Assembly: GCA_036520615.1 (NCBI GenBank)
Contig: DATDJI010000023.1
Coordinates: 1-64,000, forward strand
Source: CAMCXE01 sp036520615
GTDB taxonomy: Bacteria > Pseudomonadota > Gammaproteobacteria > Pseudomonadales > Cellvibrionaceae
Direction: 5' to 3'
DNA length: 64,000 nt
The notes beneath the pieces are model-generated. The model saw nothing but the letters and a program-made list of their open reading frames with translations, was not told where the DNA came from and searched no databases. Position 1 is the first letter of the stretch. Every line of letters begins with the position of its first letter. This document shows, piece by piece, positions 55,561 to 64,000 of the stretch. The position numbers and the translations under genes are program-made.

Positions 55561-57075
55561 CTATGACAAATGCAGCGCTTGAATTTCCGCCTGCCAATAT
55601 TTCGGCCCGGTTATGTGTACAGATTCTCCACGTGTATCAACCGCAACAGTGACAGGCATATCTTGCACTTCAAATTCATAGATTGCCTCCATACCTAAGT
55701 CTGCGAATGCAACAACGCGCGAGGATTTAATAGCTTTGGAGACTAGATAGGCAGCGCCACCTACGGCCATAAGATAAACCGCTTTGTTATCCGCAATAGC
55801 TGATATGGCCGCAGGCCCACGCTCCGATTTACCGATCATGCCCATCAGGCCGGTTTTCTCAAGCACGGTACGGGTAAATTTATCCATACGCGTGGCGGTA
55901 GTCGGGCCTGCAGGTCCAACAACTTCATCGCGCACAGGGTCGACAGGGCCCACGTAATAAATAAACCGGTTGGTAAAATTCACCGGCAAAGGCTCACCTT
56001 TAGCGATCATATCGGTAAGGCGTTTATGCGCTGCATCCCGTCCGGTAAGAATCTTGCCGGACAATAAAACTGTTTCGCCGGTTTTCCAGGTAGCAATATC
56101 GTCACGGGTAACTGTATCAACGTTTACACGTCGTACCGACTCGCCAATTTCCCAGCTTACTTCTGGCCAATCATCGAGCGATGGAGGGGTTTGCAGGGCG
56201 GGGCCATTGCCATCAAGGGTAAAATGGGTATGGCGAGTGGCGGCACAGTTGGGAATTATGGCTACAGCTTTATTCGCTGCATGGGTTGGATAATCTTTGA
56301 CTTTAACATCCAATACCGTGGTCAAACCGCCCAGTCCCTGCGCGCCAATTCCCAGAGCATTCACCTTATCAAATAATTCCAGCCGTAATTCCTCGGCTCG
56401 ATTGGTAAAACCGCGCGCGCGCAGGTCTTGGATATCAACAGGTTCAAGTAAAGACTCTTTAGCCAATAACATGGCTTTTTCAGCTGTACCACCGATCCCG
56501 ATGCCCAACATGCCCGGAGGACACCAGCCCGCGCCCATTTGCGGCACTACCGACAGCACCCACTCCACCACCGAATCACTGGGGTTTAACATGGCAAATT
56601 TCGCTTTGGCTTCAGAGCCGCCGCCTTTGGCTGCCACATGAATATCAATCGTATCGCCCGGCACCACTTTGTAGTGAATGACCGCAGGGGTGTTATCGCC
56701 GGTATTTTTACGCGCGCCATCTGGATCAGCAAGAATTGATGCACGCAATACGTTATCCGGCTGCAAATAAGCCTGCCGTACACCTTCATTTATGATGTCA
56801 TCAAAACTCATTGTGCCTTCAACCAGCACATTCATGCCTACTTCCACAAATACCGTGACAATACCTGTGTCTTGGCAAATGGGCCGATGGCCCTGTGCGC
56901 ACATACGTGAATTAATGAGAATTTGCGCCATAGCATCTTTTGCCGCAGGGTTTTTTTCGCGCAAATAAGCTTGATGAAGGGCTTGAATAAAATCTAAAGG
57001 ATGGTAGTAGGAAATAAACTGTAACGCATCAGCAACACTTGCAATGATATCGTCTTGACGAACAATCGTAGGCAT
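55561..57075 (-). CDS. fumA: Fumarate hydratase, class I
   Basis: An iron-sulfur fumarase converting fumarate and malate in the citric acid cycle. The 504 residues contain both the alpha region (Cys59 and Cys67 in RMCAQGHRPICQDTG) and the beta region (GRDAAHKRL, YVGPVDP and a C-terminal VDTRGESVH). This is the one-chain class I form of FumA/FumB type, and the exact paralogue letter is conventional. It is monocistronic. Confidence 0.94.
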   Translation of the reverse strand: MPTIVRQDDIIASVADALQFISYYHPLDFIQALHQAYLREKNPAAKDAMAQILINSRMCAQGHRPICQDTGIVTVFVEVGMNVLVEGTMSFDDIINEGVRQAYLQPDNVLRASILADPDGARKNTGDNTPAVIHYKVVPGDTIDIHVAAKGGGSEAKAKFAMLNPSDSVVEWVLSVVPQMGAGWCPPGMLGIGIGGTAEKAMLLAKESLLEPVDIQDLRARGFTNRAEELRLELFDKVNALGIGAQGLGGLTTVLDVKVKDYPTHAANKAVAIIPNCAATRHTHFTLDGNGPALQTPPSLDDWPEVSWEIGESVRRVNVDTVTRDDIATWKTGETVLLSGKILTGRDAAHKRLTDMIAKGEPLPVNFTNRFIYYVGPVDPVRDEVVGPAGPTTATRMDKFTRTVLEKTGLMGMIGKSERGPAAISAIADNKAVYLMAVGGAAYLVSKAIKSSRVVAFADLGMEAIYEFEVQDMPVTVAVDTRGESVHITGPKYWQAEIQALHLS

Positions 57076-57170
57076 TAGGGTTTTCTCAACAGAGGCGAAT
57101 TCGCTCGGAATTCTACACCCCTCAGCCTTGCGCTAAAAGCTTAAAAAGCTCGCGCAGTACCTGCCTAGAA

Positions 57171-57518
57171 TTAAGTATTGCGAACACTGACTAACCCGGT
57201 TATCACGCGTGCGTATTCTGATTTTGCATCAGCAAATACCTCCAGCAAATTTTGCGCATTTTGTGCGTGCCCGGATGCTTCAAGCCTACCCATTAAGTCA
57301 GCCAGCCGATTAGCTCCCATATTGCGACTACTGCCTTTTATACCATGGGCTTCATAATTAATCGCCTTGAAATCTAATTCAGTAATTGCTTTCTGCAACA
57401 AATTAAACCGCAACTGAGAATCACTCAAATAACGATCAATTAGTTCATTAAAATTTTCCGCTAATAATTCACGCAACTCGTCGAGTATTTCGGTATTTAA
57501 TGAAGCTTCGTCAACCAT
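57171..57518 (-). CDS. HPt phosphotransfer protein, HptB-like
   Basis: A 115-residue four-helix histidine phosphotransfer protein with phospho-acceptor His58 in AHGIKGSSRNMGA. In P. aeruginosa the same neighbourhood (HsbA-HsbR-HptB) relays signals from hybrid kinases (RetS, SagS and others) to the HsbR switch. The start is 4 nt after the upstream gene's stop. The role is by homology of organisation. Confidence 0.9.
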   Translation of the reverse strand: MVDEASLNTEILDELRELLAENFNELIDRYLSDSQLRFNLLQKAITELDFKAINYEAHGIKGSSRNMGANRLADLMGRLEASGHAQNAQNLLEVFADAKSEYARVITGLVSVRNT

Positions 57519-57522
57519 TTAA

Positions 57523-59241
57523 TTAATCCTCTGCCAGCCATCGAAACTGAGCTTCTACACAATTGCCTGGAGGAAGCACTGTAATGGATTCACACATACT
57601 GCGCAGCAAAGAAAAACCTCTGCCGTGATAAATTGGCACTCCACCAGGAGTGGCGACAGTTTCATCAGGAGAAAATCCCTGCCCACTATCACGCACACGA
57701 ATACGTAAAACACCGCCGCCTGCATCTACTGTGTGGCAGAACTCCAATACAATAAAACAATCTTTGGGCAAGTTTTCCAGCCCTTCTTTACGCTGGCGAT
57801 AATATTCCGCGAACCCCTGCGGAGATTGCTTAACGCTGGACTTTAAACCCAGCACACCATGCTCAACTGCATTGTTGTAAAGCTCAGAAATTACCGTAAA
57901 TAAAACAGAATTGCTTTGGCGCAACCCCGGCACCTCAGAGGTAATATGTAATAACAGCGGCATGGGATCAAACACGCGCAATGAGCTAGCCTCAAGGCGA
58001 AAATCCAATGACCAATCCTGCAAACAACCTCGCCCGCGCGAGCCTTGTTTTTCCACCTCAGCAGCTTCTTTTTCATCGGGAAAACGCACCTCGACCAAAG
58101 ATACATCGTCGTCCCGTTCGCCTTCACCGATGTGGTGTTGCACTTTCTGTAAAATATCGTCAAAAATATGTAGGTTATCGAGTTCTTGCTCTAAGAGCGC
58201 ATTTAAACGCTCCTCGCCAAACATAACACCTTCAGCATTGCGCGCCTCTTGAATACCGTCAGACCAAAGCAAAATTCTATCGCCTGGCTCCAACACATAA
58301 CGCACAACATCCGCCTTAAAACTTTGGTTGGATAAAATCGCCAGCGGCAAATTGCGCGAGGCTAAACGCTCTACGGTTTTACCTCCGGCTCGATAAATTG
58401 CTCCGTCTGGCAGGCCACCACTCCAAACAAGTAAACGTTTTTTCCGTAAATTAATATCTAAAAATGTCGCACAACAAAATAGGCCCATCGGCAGCGTTTT
58501 ATTGAGTTTACCGTTTATTTCACGCAGAATTTCCGACATGCCAAAACCCTTATTCACCATGCCGTAAAATATAGAAGCAAGTGGCATAGAACCGATCGCG
58601 GCGGGCAAACCATGGCCGGTAAAATCTCCTAGCAGAACCATTAAACTGCCGGTTGGACTTATATCAGCCAGCAAGACATCACCATTAAATACCGCCATAG
58701 GTGACATGTAATAGCGAATGATAGAGAGCTTTAATGAAGAGGTATTGGCGATGCGATCAAATACTTGCTTGGCGACTGTCTGCTCTTGCAGTAAATGTTT
58801 ATTATTGCGCTCAATAAGATTTTTTTGCAGGCTGAGGGTTTTGTTCATTGCCCGCATGCGGCTAAACGCTTTAATTTTAGCCTCGATAATAATTTGATTA
58901 TAAGGCTTTGATAAAAAGTCATCGCCACCTGCATCTAAACAGCGCGCAAGAGAGGAAGCATCTACAAGGGACGTTAAGAATATAACTGGAATAAAGTCGT
59001 CACCGGCATTCTCCTTAATACAGGAAGCCGCTTCCACCCCATCCATGTTAGGCATCATTACATCCAGAAAAACCAGATCCGGCTTTTCACTTTCAAATTG
59101 CTCAACAGCCTGATGTCCGTCTTCTGCCAATACAACCGAATAGCCCAAACGCTCAAGCATCGTCTGCAAAATAAAACGATCGACGGGGGAATCGTCTGCG
59201 ATTAAAACCTTTATCGACGATTGGGGAATCTCTTTACTCAC
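57523..59241 (-). CDS. Receiver-PP2C phosphatase-kinase regulator, HsbR-like
   Basis: A three-domain partner-switch regulator: an N-terminal receiver with phospho-Asp60 (LVFLDVMMPNMDG) and acid pair Asp16/Asp17, a SpoIIE-type PP2C phosphatase (about 190-390, with VLLGDFTGHGLPAAIGSMP), and a C-terminal HATPase_c kinase (NNAVEHGVL N-box, GRGFSLLRSM G-box). 572 residues. This is the HsbR architecture, able both to dephosphorylate and to phosphorylate the STAS anti-anti-sigma partner encoded upstream. Confidence 0.93.
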   Translation of the reverse strand: MSKEIPQSSIKVLIADDSPVDRFILQTMLERLGYSVVLAEDGHQAVEQFESEKPDLVFLDVMMPNMDGVEAASCIKENAGDDFIPVIFLTSLVDASSLARCLDAGGDDFLSKPYNQIIIEAKIKAFSRMRAMNKTLSLQKNLIERNNKHLLQEQTVAKQVFDRIANTSSLKLSIIRYYMSPMAVFNGDVLLADISPTGSLMVLLGDFTGHGLPAAIGSMPLASIFYGMVNKGFGMSEILREINGKLNKTLPMGLFCCATFLDINLRKKRLLVWSGGLPDGAIYRAGGKTVERLASRNLPLAILSNQSFKADVVRYVLEPGDRILLWSDGIQEARNAEGVMFGEERLNALLEQELDNLHIFDDILQKVQHHIGEGERDDDVSLVEVRFPDEKEAAEVEKQGSRGRGCLQDWSLDFRLEASSLRVFDPMPLLLHITSEVPGLRQSNSVLFTVISELYNNAVEHGVLGLKSSVKQSPQGFAEYYRQRKEGLENLPKDCFIVLEFCHTVDAGGGVLRIRVRDSGQGFSPDETVATPGGVPIYHGRGFSLLRSMCESITVLPPGNCVEAQFRWLAED

Positions 59242-59289
59242 TATACCCTCGCGCTATTCCCGGCTAGCTTAATCAGTCGATTGATGACA

Positions 59290-59598
59290 TTACTGAATGG
59301 TGAATAATTTTTCAAAACTCGAAATAGCAAAGATTTTTTTTACTTCGGGGGAGCAGTTGGAAATGGTAATAGAAGCACTTTCACCACCGGCATAATCCCG
59401 CAGCACTAATAACATTCCCAATGCAGAACTATCTAAATATTCTGCCCTTCTAAGATCTACGTTAAAATGAATCGGGCCTTCTTTTACCGCGCTCTCATAA
59501 CACGAGCGAAACTCATCTAACGAACCTGCATCAAACCGGCCATCAACGGCAATGGTCAATGTACGTCCATCGGACGAAATTGATGAATTTATTGACAT
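59290..59598 (-). CDS. STAS anti-sigma factor antagonist, HsbA-like
   Basis: A 102-residue STAS protein. The phospho-site loop is YLDSSALGML with Ser57/Ser58. In P. aeruginosa HsbA, this serine state decides binding to FlgM (flagellar genes) or to a diguanylate cyclase (biofilm). It is the first gene of a three-gene operon with the HsbR- and HptB-like genes. GGAGGACTAAT precedes the ATG. Confidence 0.93.
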   Translation of the reverse strand: MSINSSISSDGRTLTIAVDGRFDAGSLDEFRSCYESAVKEGPIHFNVDLRRAEYLDSSALGMLLVLRDYAGGESASITISNCSPEVKKIFAISSFEKLFTIQ

Positions 59599-61020
59599 AG
59601 ATTAGTCCTCCAACTGATATTTAACTAAACCTTAGAATCTACTAAGCGCCTAATAAGAAACTGAACACTAACTCCGCATCAGCGCCCTGCTTTAGCTTGA
59701 ATAATATTCTTGGTTACCAAAAATTATAAGCAATTCACTTAACCGCACTTTACTGCATAATCAAAAAGTCTTTAATCGCAAAGTCTGTGCTCCGGCTAAC
59801 ACAAAATAAGCCAATTAACATCATTGCAACTCAGAACAGCCAAGCGGCGGCAACTATAACCGGTTTAAATCAACTAAGCACTCGCAACGTTAAGCAACCT
59901 TTCTAAAGTCAGCATAGACCATAGTTGCGAACTTCACTGCTACAGCGGCAGTGGAATTTAATCCTTCCATGCTGTGCGCACCCCTATCCAGCCGGCTCGC
60001 GCCAACGGGGTTGTACGTTGATCAACCACGTCAGAAATTAGTCGCGAGCCGAAGAGAGCCAATAGAAATAGTTTTAAGGCTCTTGCCGGACGAGCCTGCA
60101 ATTATCGCTAAATGCACTTAACCCATTTGCAGCCCATTAACATTCAATACGTTTTATCGGACAAAGCTTCGCTTTTAAGCTCAGCATCAAATACACATTC
60201 TCTTAAACGGTATTACATTTGTCCTCACTATTACACTGGCCATTGACTCCTTGCCGCGCCGAAACTTACTTATACATTGTTCCCAAATGTCGATACAAAA
60301 GAAGCGCTCACAATCAATAGTTATCCTGTTAATAAGAATTAAGGTCCGTCATTGAGTCACAAGAGAGACCTCAATGCAAGTTCACGATATAAGCGCCGTA
60401 ACGTTGTAGTAAACCTAGTCGGTTGATTGGCATAGCATTTAGCTAGGCAATCTCAAAAAAATGCGGTGGCGAGGCGCTGGCAACGTAAATTTACCAAAAA
60501 AACGAATAACTACGTGATGCAGGAGGTTGGGCAAAGCAGGCGCAATTGCCGAGTTTACAGGTAATAAATAAGCATTTTTTTGGTACATTCGACGACGCCA
60601 AAACAAGTGAGGTACCTTTTCAGAGGCTACCTGGAAAATTCGGGCCCGAAATGCTTCCTTTTAAAGATATACACGCAGCAATATCGACCAGCTGCAATTT
60701 AATCAATCAAAAAACGTTATTATCTTTGAGAGGCAGCGCGTCTTAAGGTCGACCAATTAGCAGACTGTAAATTCGGTGTTTTTTTTGCGGGAGATCGTAT
60801 TGCAAAGCTAAAAAATGCATGAAAATGCGGATTAAAACCGAAAAATAATAGCAGCCAGTCAAATTCACACAGGACAGTGAAGCACACAAGGCCCACGTAA
60901 CCACCTAAAAAACGCTGGCTTAAATATTCGTTGCAGTTGAATCAAGCGGGAGAAAATTTTCGCGGAAAATATTAAGTAGCAAACCAGAGGTTACTACACG
61001 CAACCTCGTTTTTGAAAAAG
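59599..61020. other. 1.4 kb gene-free stretch with repeat copy E
   Basis: No convincing gene. Palindromic pieces at 59993-60051 (CGGCTCGCG ... CGCGAGCCG, enclosing GTTGATCAAC at 60017) and 60077-60097 (AGGCTC ... GAGCCT), then repeat copy E at 60445-60632. The 66-codon ORF at 60546 is a reading of the repeat. Confidence 0.5.
60445..60632. repeat. MITE-like repeat, copy E (short class)
   Basis: About 188 bp. Ends: AGGCAATCTCAAAAAAATG at the left, and the complement of AGGTAGCCTCTGAAAAGG at the right. Inside, in order: GGTGGCGAGGCGCTGG, GTAAATTTACC, GATGCAGGAGGTTGGGCAAAGCAGG (60516-60540), TTGCCGAGTTTACAGGTAA, AAGCATTTTTTT, TTCGACGACGCC. It is the clearest short-class copy. Confidence 0.75.
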
Positions 61021-61761
61021 CTACTGACCGCCTTTTAACTTATTAATTTCACGGTTAACTTGCAATCGAAATGCATCTATTGACTCGATGGCATTTTCTG
61101 TATTGCGCACGCGATCACTCAAATCGGATTCCATAGCTTTCAGCCGCTTGGACACGTCAGCAATTTTACTGGCAAGCTCCTTACGAGATTCATCATCTTT
61201 GCTAGAGGACGATTGTTGAGCTTGCACTAAGTCTTGCAATACTCTCAATTCAGACTGTACATCTGCAACCGATTGCTTGGATTTACCTTCAATATCACGC
61301 AACGCAGCTTGCAGCTGTTTATTTACAGATGTGGTGTTTTCTTCCAATGACGCATTCATTTTAGCTTTCAGCTGATTTTGCGCATCCCACAATTTAGCCA
61401 CTTCAGTGGAATTAGTTTTTAATTTATCTTGTAAAGCCGCAAGTGATTGCTCTGAAGTCTCACCAGTGGAATTTAGGCGTTTTTCTAATTCTCCAACACG
61501 GTTTTCCGCGGCGGCGAGCAGGCTCGCTTGTTGTACCGCCTGTTGTTGAAATTGTGTTAATTGCCAATAAAAAAAGCCACCTAAAACTAAACTTGCGACC
61601 GCCAACAAAATTGCGAACGGAGCTAACGGTGACGAGGCATTATTTGATGGTGTACGACTCGTCACAGTCGCAGAGGGCCGTGGAGGGTTCACTGACACTC
61701 GGTTCAGAGGTTCATCTACTTCTGTGCGGCCAGAAAGGGTAGGTTCTCGACGCTCGTTCAT
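61021..61761 (-). CDS. Membrane-anchored coiled-coil protein
   Basis: A 246-residue bitopic protein of unknown function. A polar, Pro/Ser-rich cytoplasmic N-terminus (1-47) is followed by one membrane helix at about 48-68 (FAILLAVASLVLGGFFYW). A long predicted coiled coil then runs through nearly all of the rest (AENRVGELEKRL, then Gln/Lys/Glu/Ala-rich heptads). No enzymatic motif is seen. The position between sodB and the switch operon gives no clear clue. It could be an envelope scaffold. Confidence 0.8.
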   Translation of the reverse strand: MNERREPTLSGRTEVDEPLNRVSVNPPRPSATVTSRTPSNNASSPLAPFAILLAVASLVLGGFFYWQLTQFQQQAVQQASLLAAAENRVGELEKRLNSTGETSEQSLAALQDKLKTNSTEVAKLWDAQNQLKAKMNASLEENTTSVNKQLQAALRDIEGKSKQSVADVQSELRVLQDLVQAQQSSSSKDDESRKELASKIADVSKRLKAMESDLSDRVRNTENAIESIDAFRLQVNREINKLKGGQ

Positions 61762-61915
61762 ACTTCAGCCTTTAAAGGGTAATGTGTGGGTGATCTACGT
61801 ATAGGAACCTTTAAAACCTCTTTAATAAATGCGGTGTTATTTGTCAGTAATTTACCGCTTAGGTTTTTACAGATTGCCTAAATTTTTAATATTTATAAAT
61901 TGCTCTATGGTAACG

Positions 61916-61940
61916 AAAAAAGGAGGCCTAAGGCCTCCTC
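61916..61940 (-). terminator. Terminator of sodB
   Basis: On the minus strand AGGAGGCC-TT-AGGCCTCCT is followed by a T run (TTTTTT). It lies about 20 nt past the sodB stop. Confidence 0.87.
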
Positions 61941-61957
61941 ATCTAGCGGGTATTAAC

Positions 61958-62539
61958 CTATGCGAAATTTTGGTTAACAAAATCCCAGTTTACCAGGGCC
62001 CAAAACGCTTCTAAATATTTTGGGCGGGCATTGCGAAAATCAATGTAATAAGCGTGCTCCCACAAATCCACAGTCAGTAGCGGTTTTGTTGACGCATCAG
62101 TTAACGGTGTTGCGGCGTTACTGGTGTTTACTATAGCCAAGCTGCCGTCTGACTTTTTCACTAACCAAGTCCAAGACGAACCAAAGTTATTGACTGCGGA
62201 GGTATTAAACTGCTCTTTAAACGCCGCAAATGAACCAAACGATGCCGCTATAGCTTCAGCAATAGCACCAGTAGGTTCGCCGCCAGCGTTAGGCGCCAAA
62301 CAATGCCAATAAAAAGTGTGGTTCCAGATTTGGGCCGCATTGTTAAAAACGCCGCCGCTTGAGGTTTTTACGATTTCTTCAAGACTCTTACCTTCAAACT
62401 CAGAACCGGGTAATAAACCATTTAATTTATCCACGTAGGTTTGGTGGTGTTTACCGTAGTGAAATTCTAAGGTCTCTTCCGAGATATAAGGCACTAAGGC
62501 ATTTTTAGCGTAAGGCAATGGAGGTAATTCGATAGCCAT
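61958..62539 (-). CDS. sodB: Superoxide dismutase, iron type
   Basis: SodB disproportionates superoxide in the cytosol. The 193 residues have metal ligands His27 (in EFHYGKHHQTY), His74 (IWNHTFYWHCL), Asp158 and His162 (VDLWEHAYY). AAQIWNHTFYW and the size favour the Fe-dependent form. The start MAIELPPLPYAKNAL is the family consensus. Confidence 0.96.
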   Translation of the reverse strand: MAIELPPLPYAKNALVPYISEETLEFHYGKHHQTYVDKLNGLLPGSEFEGKSLEEIVKTSSGGVFNNAAQIWNHTFYWHCLAPNAGGEPTGAIAEAIAASFGSFAAFKEQFNTSAVNNFGSSWTWLVKKSDGSLAIVNTSNAATPLTDASTKPLLTVDLWEHAYYIDFRNARPKYLEAFWALVNWDFVNQNFA

Positions 62540-63823
62540 AAGTCATGTTCCAATTTGTTGTGGTTGCGGTAAATGGATGATAGTACCGAGGGAAAAAGGA
62601 AAACCCAGCAGCACGTCCTAAGTGTTTACATGTTGCACAATCAACGTGCAATCTGAAGCAACGAGCACTTAAGAGAGCCTAATGAGGGTTGCCCGCTATT
62701 TGCGGCCAAAGCCGACCAATTCAAGGCCTTGTTCACAATTCAAAGCCCAAGCACGTGCCCCGCACCTTACCAGAAGATGCGCCAACTGACTACGCAATAA
62801 CCGGCCCTATTGTGCTCGAAGTAGCAGCCGGCGAGGGCTCGGCGTCATTTCTGATCCTCTATCAATTCGTCAACTTGATGCAAGGTAGAAATGTACCCAG
62901 TAATTTTAGAACCACTATCGAGTTTAAATATTAAGCCGACTAAATCAATGAATGCTTGGCACTAGGACGGCTCTCAGTCATTACAGAGCCGAAATGTTCA
63001 GGCAGCGGCGACTTAGGCATCCGATTCCTATCGCCTTAACCTCTTTTGCCGCCATTTTACCTAGATAAATTTCAGCGACTTAAGGCATAAAAGTTATAGA
63101 AATGGCCGGAATGCTGTTTGGCCGCTTTGGTAATATTTTTAACCTGTGCATATCGCTTACAATTCGAACAAAAAATTAAATACGATTTTCTTACACCTCA
63201 TCCGCTTAAAATTTTTCTTTTTAGCCTATTAGTTGTTCGGCACTTCGATAACGATATCGTAAAAAATCACGCCTTGAGACCAATTAATAAAACCTGTGTA
63301 ATTCTGCAATTAAAATTTTGCGCAACACACTCACTAGCGCAAATTGTTGATGACGCTCTCGGCACCGATTAGCAGAAAACTAAAAATAGCTTCTTAAATA
63401 AAAGCAATAAAAAATTCCCCTTAAACAATTAAACCTCATTAGAATTCTTAAGCATAAAAAAGCCCTGCAACATAGCAACAGACAGAAATTTACTTGGCAA
63501 GCAAAATAATTTAACACGTATCAATAAATTATTGCCAAACCAACATTTTCAAGGCTTCCCTATATTCTAAAAATAAATTCCCAGCGCCAGTTTGATTAAT
63601 ATTTGGTCTACCGTTTTTTCTATTTAAACTTCCTTTACTCCAAATCATAATTACTAATCGCTCAAACTAATTACGAATTAATATCAGGGCGCAGGGACTC
63701 TTATGCTTTATTTTAAATAGAGCGAGGCACTTAAACAACTAAGCCTGTCTGACGCTCTATTAGAATAAGACGCCAAACGAATAACCAGTATTGAGCGTTT
63801 TTAGATTTTCATTAGGAGATATT
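62540..63823. other. 1.28 kb gene-free stretch
   Basis: Short ORFs (81 and 84 codons) show no domain and are not called. The right half is very AT-rich. The sodB promoter region is at its left, and the promoter of the edge gene must be at its right. I saw no repeat copy. Confidence 0.5.
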
Positions 63824-64000
63824 ATGATTGATGTAATTTTCGAAGCGATTGAACACCATAAATTAGCACTAACGGACCATCCATTTTGCCAGAACCTGAG
63901 ATCTCAGGACGGGAATAGAAGCGCTTATAGTTTTGTTCCCCACATGGCCTTTTTTGTGTTGGGATTTAAAGATATGCTCAAAAATCTTCAGGTAAAAAAC
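63824..64000 (+). CDS. Partial gene at the window edge, possibly heme-oxygenase-fold
   Basis: The first 59 codons of a plus-strand gene cut by the window end. AGGAG lies 5-9 nt before the ATG. The N-terminus is helical, with HPFCQNLRS then FVPHMAFFVLGFKDML, a pattern like the start of heme-oxygenase-like iron-containing redox enzymes (Pfam Haem_oxygenas_2 type). The assignment is from pattern memory on a fragment and is weak; that a real gene starts here is more certain. Confidence 0.55.
   Translation, partial: MIDVIFEAIEHHKLALTDHPFCQNLRSQDGNRSAYSFVPHMAFFVLGFKDMLKNLQVKN

Noticed and set aside
60546..60746. 66-codon ORF in repeat copy E
   Set aside because: Half of it is a reading of the repeat, the rest is AT-rich sequence without coding character.
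62689..63372. Two ORFs of 81 and 84 codons right of sodB
   Set aside because: Composition and lack of motifs or translation signals do not support a gene.

Overview
The window is a chromosomal segment of a gammaproteobacterium. Gene content and gene order (pilMNOPQ-aroK divergent from a class A penicillin-binding protein, then rpmE, priA, a SPOR gene, hslVU and a DUF971 gene; leuCD-leuB-asd-fimV-truA-trpF-trpB-trpA-accD-folC-dedD; aroC-prmB; an HptB/HsbR/HsbA-like switch) match the Pseudomonas/Cellvibrionales arrangement. I infer a Cellvibrionaceae-like marine or soil bacterium. Genus cannot be fixed from sequence reading alone. No tRNA, rRNA, CRISPR array, integrase or transposase gene was seen.

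Left part (0.25-14.1 kb): the type IV pilus assembly operon pilMNOPQ with aroK on the minus strand, divergent from mrcA; then rpmE, priA, a SPOR-domain protein, hslVU and a DUF971 gene. Middle-left (14.5-31 kb): a TauE-like permease, the lipoprotein exporter lolCDE, a small periplasmic protein, a decayed DNase I-fold (CdtB-like) gene, sthA, an alpha/beta hydrolase, an HlyD/ABC efflux operon, a polysaccharide deacetylase, and the yjcH-actP acetate uptake pair.

Centre (30.5-48.2 kb): a long minus-strand biosynthetic block, leuC-leuD-(small secreted protein)-leuB-asd-fimV-truA-trpF-trpB-trpA-accD-folC-dedD. trpA, accD, folC and dedD are translationally coupled by overlaps. A LysR regulator is divergent from leuC, with a perfect palindrome between them. 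The leuD/leuB junction is opened by two facing copies of a hairpin-rich ~240 bp repeat.

Right part (48-64 kb): a predicted outer-membrane barrel, an MFS transporter, aroC, prmB, a small zinc-ribbon-like protein, a GGDEF-EAL protein, class I fumarase, the STAS / receiver-phosphatase-kinase / HPt switch, a membrane coiled-coil protein, sodB, and the first 59 codons of a gene cut by the window edge.

The main unexplained structure is a dispersed MITE-like repeat with imperfect terminal inverted repeats. Five copies lie in gene-free stretches (14.1, 19.3, 22.0, 30.1 and 60.4 kb), in a ~170-188 bp class and a ~222 bp class. The long class carries an additional module with its own hairpin. No wholly new protein system is evident. 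The repeats, the split leu operon and the decayed nuclease locus are the places most worth following.
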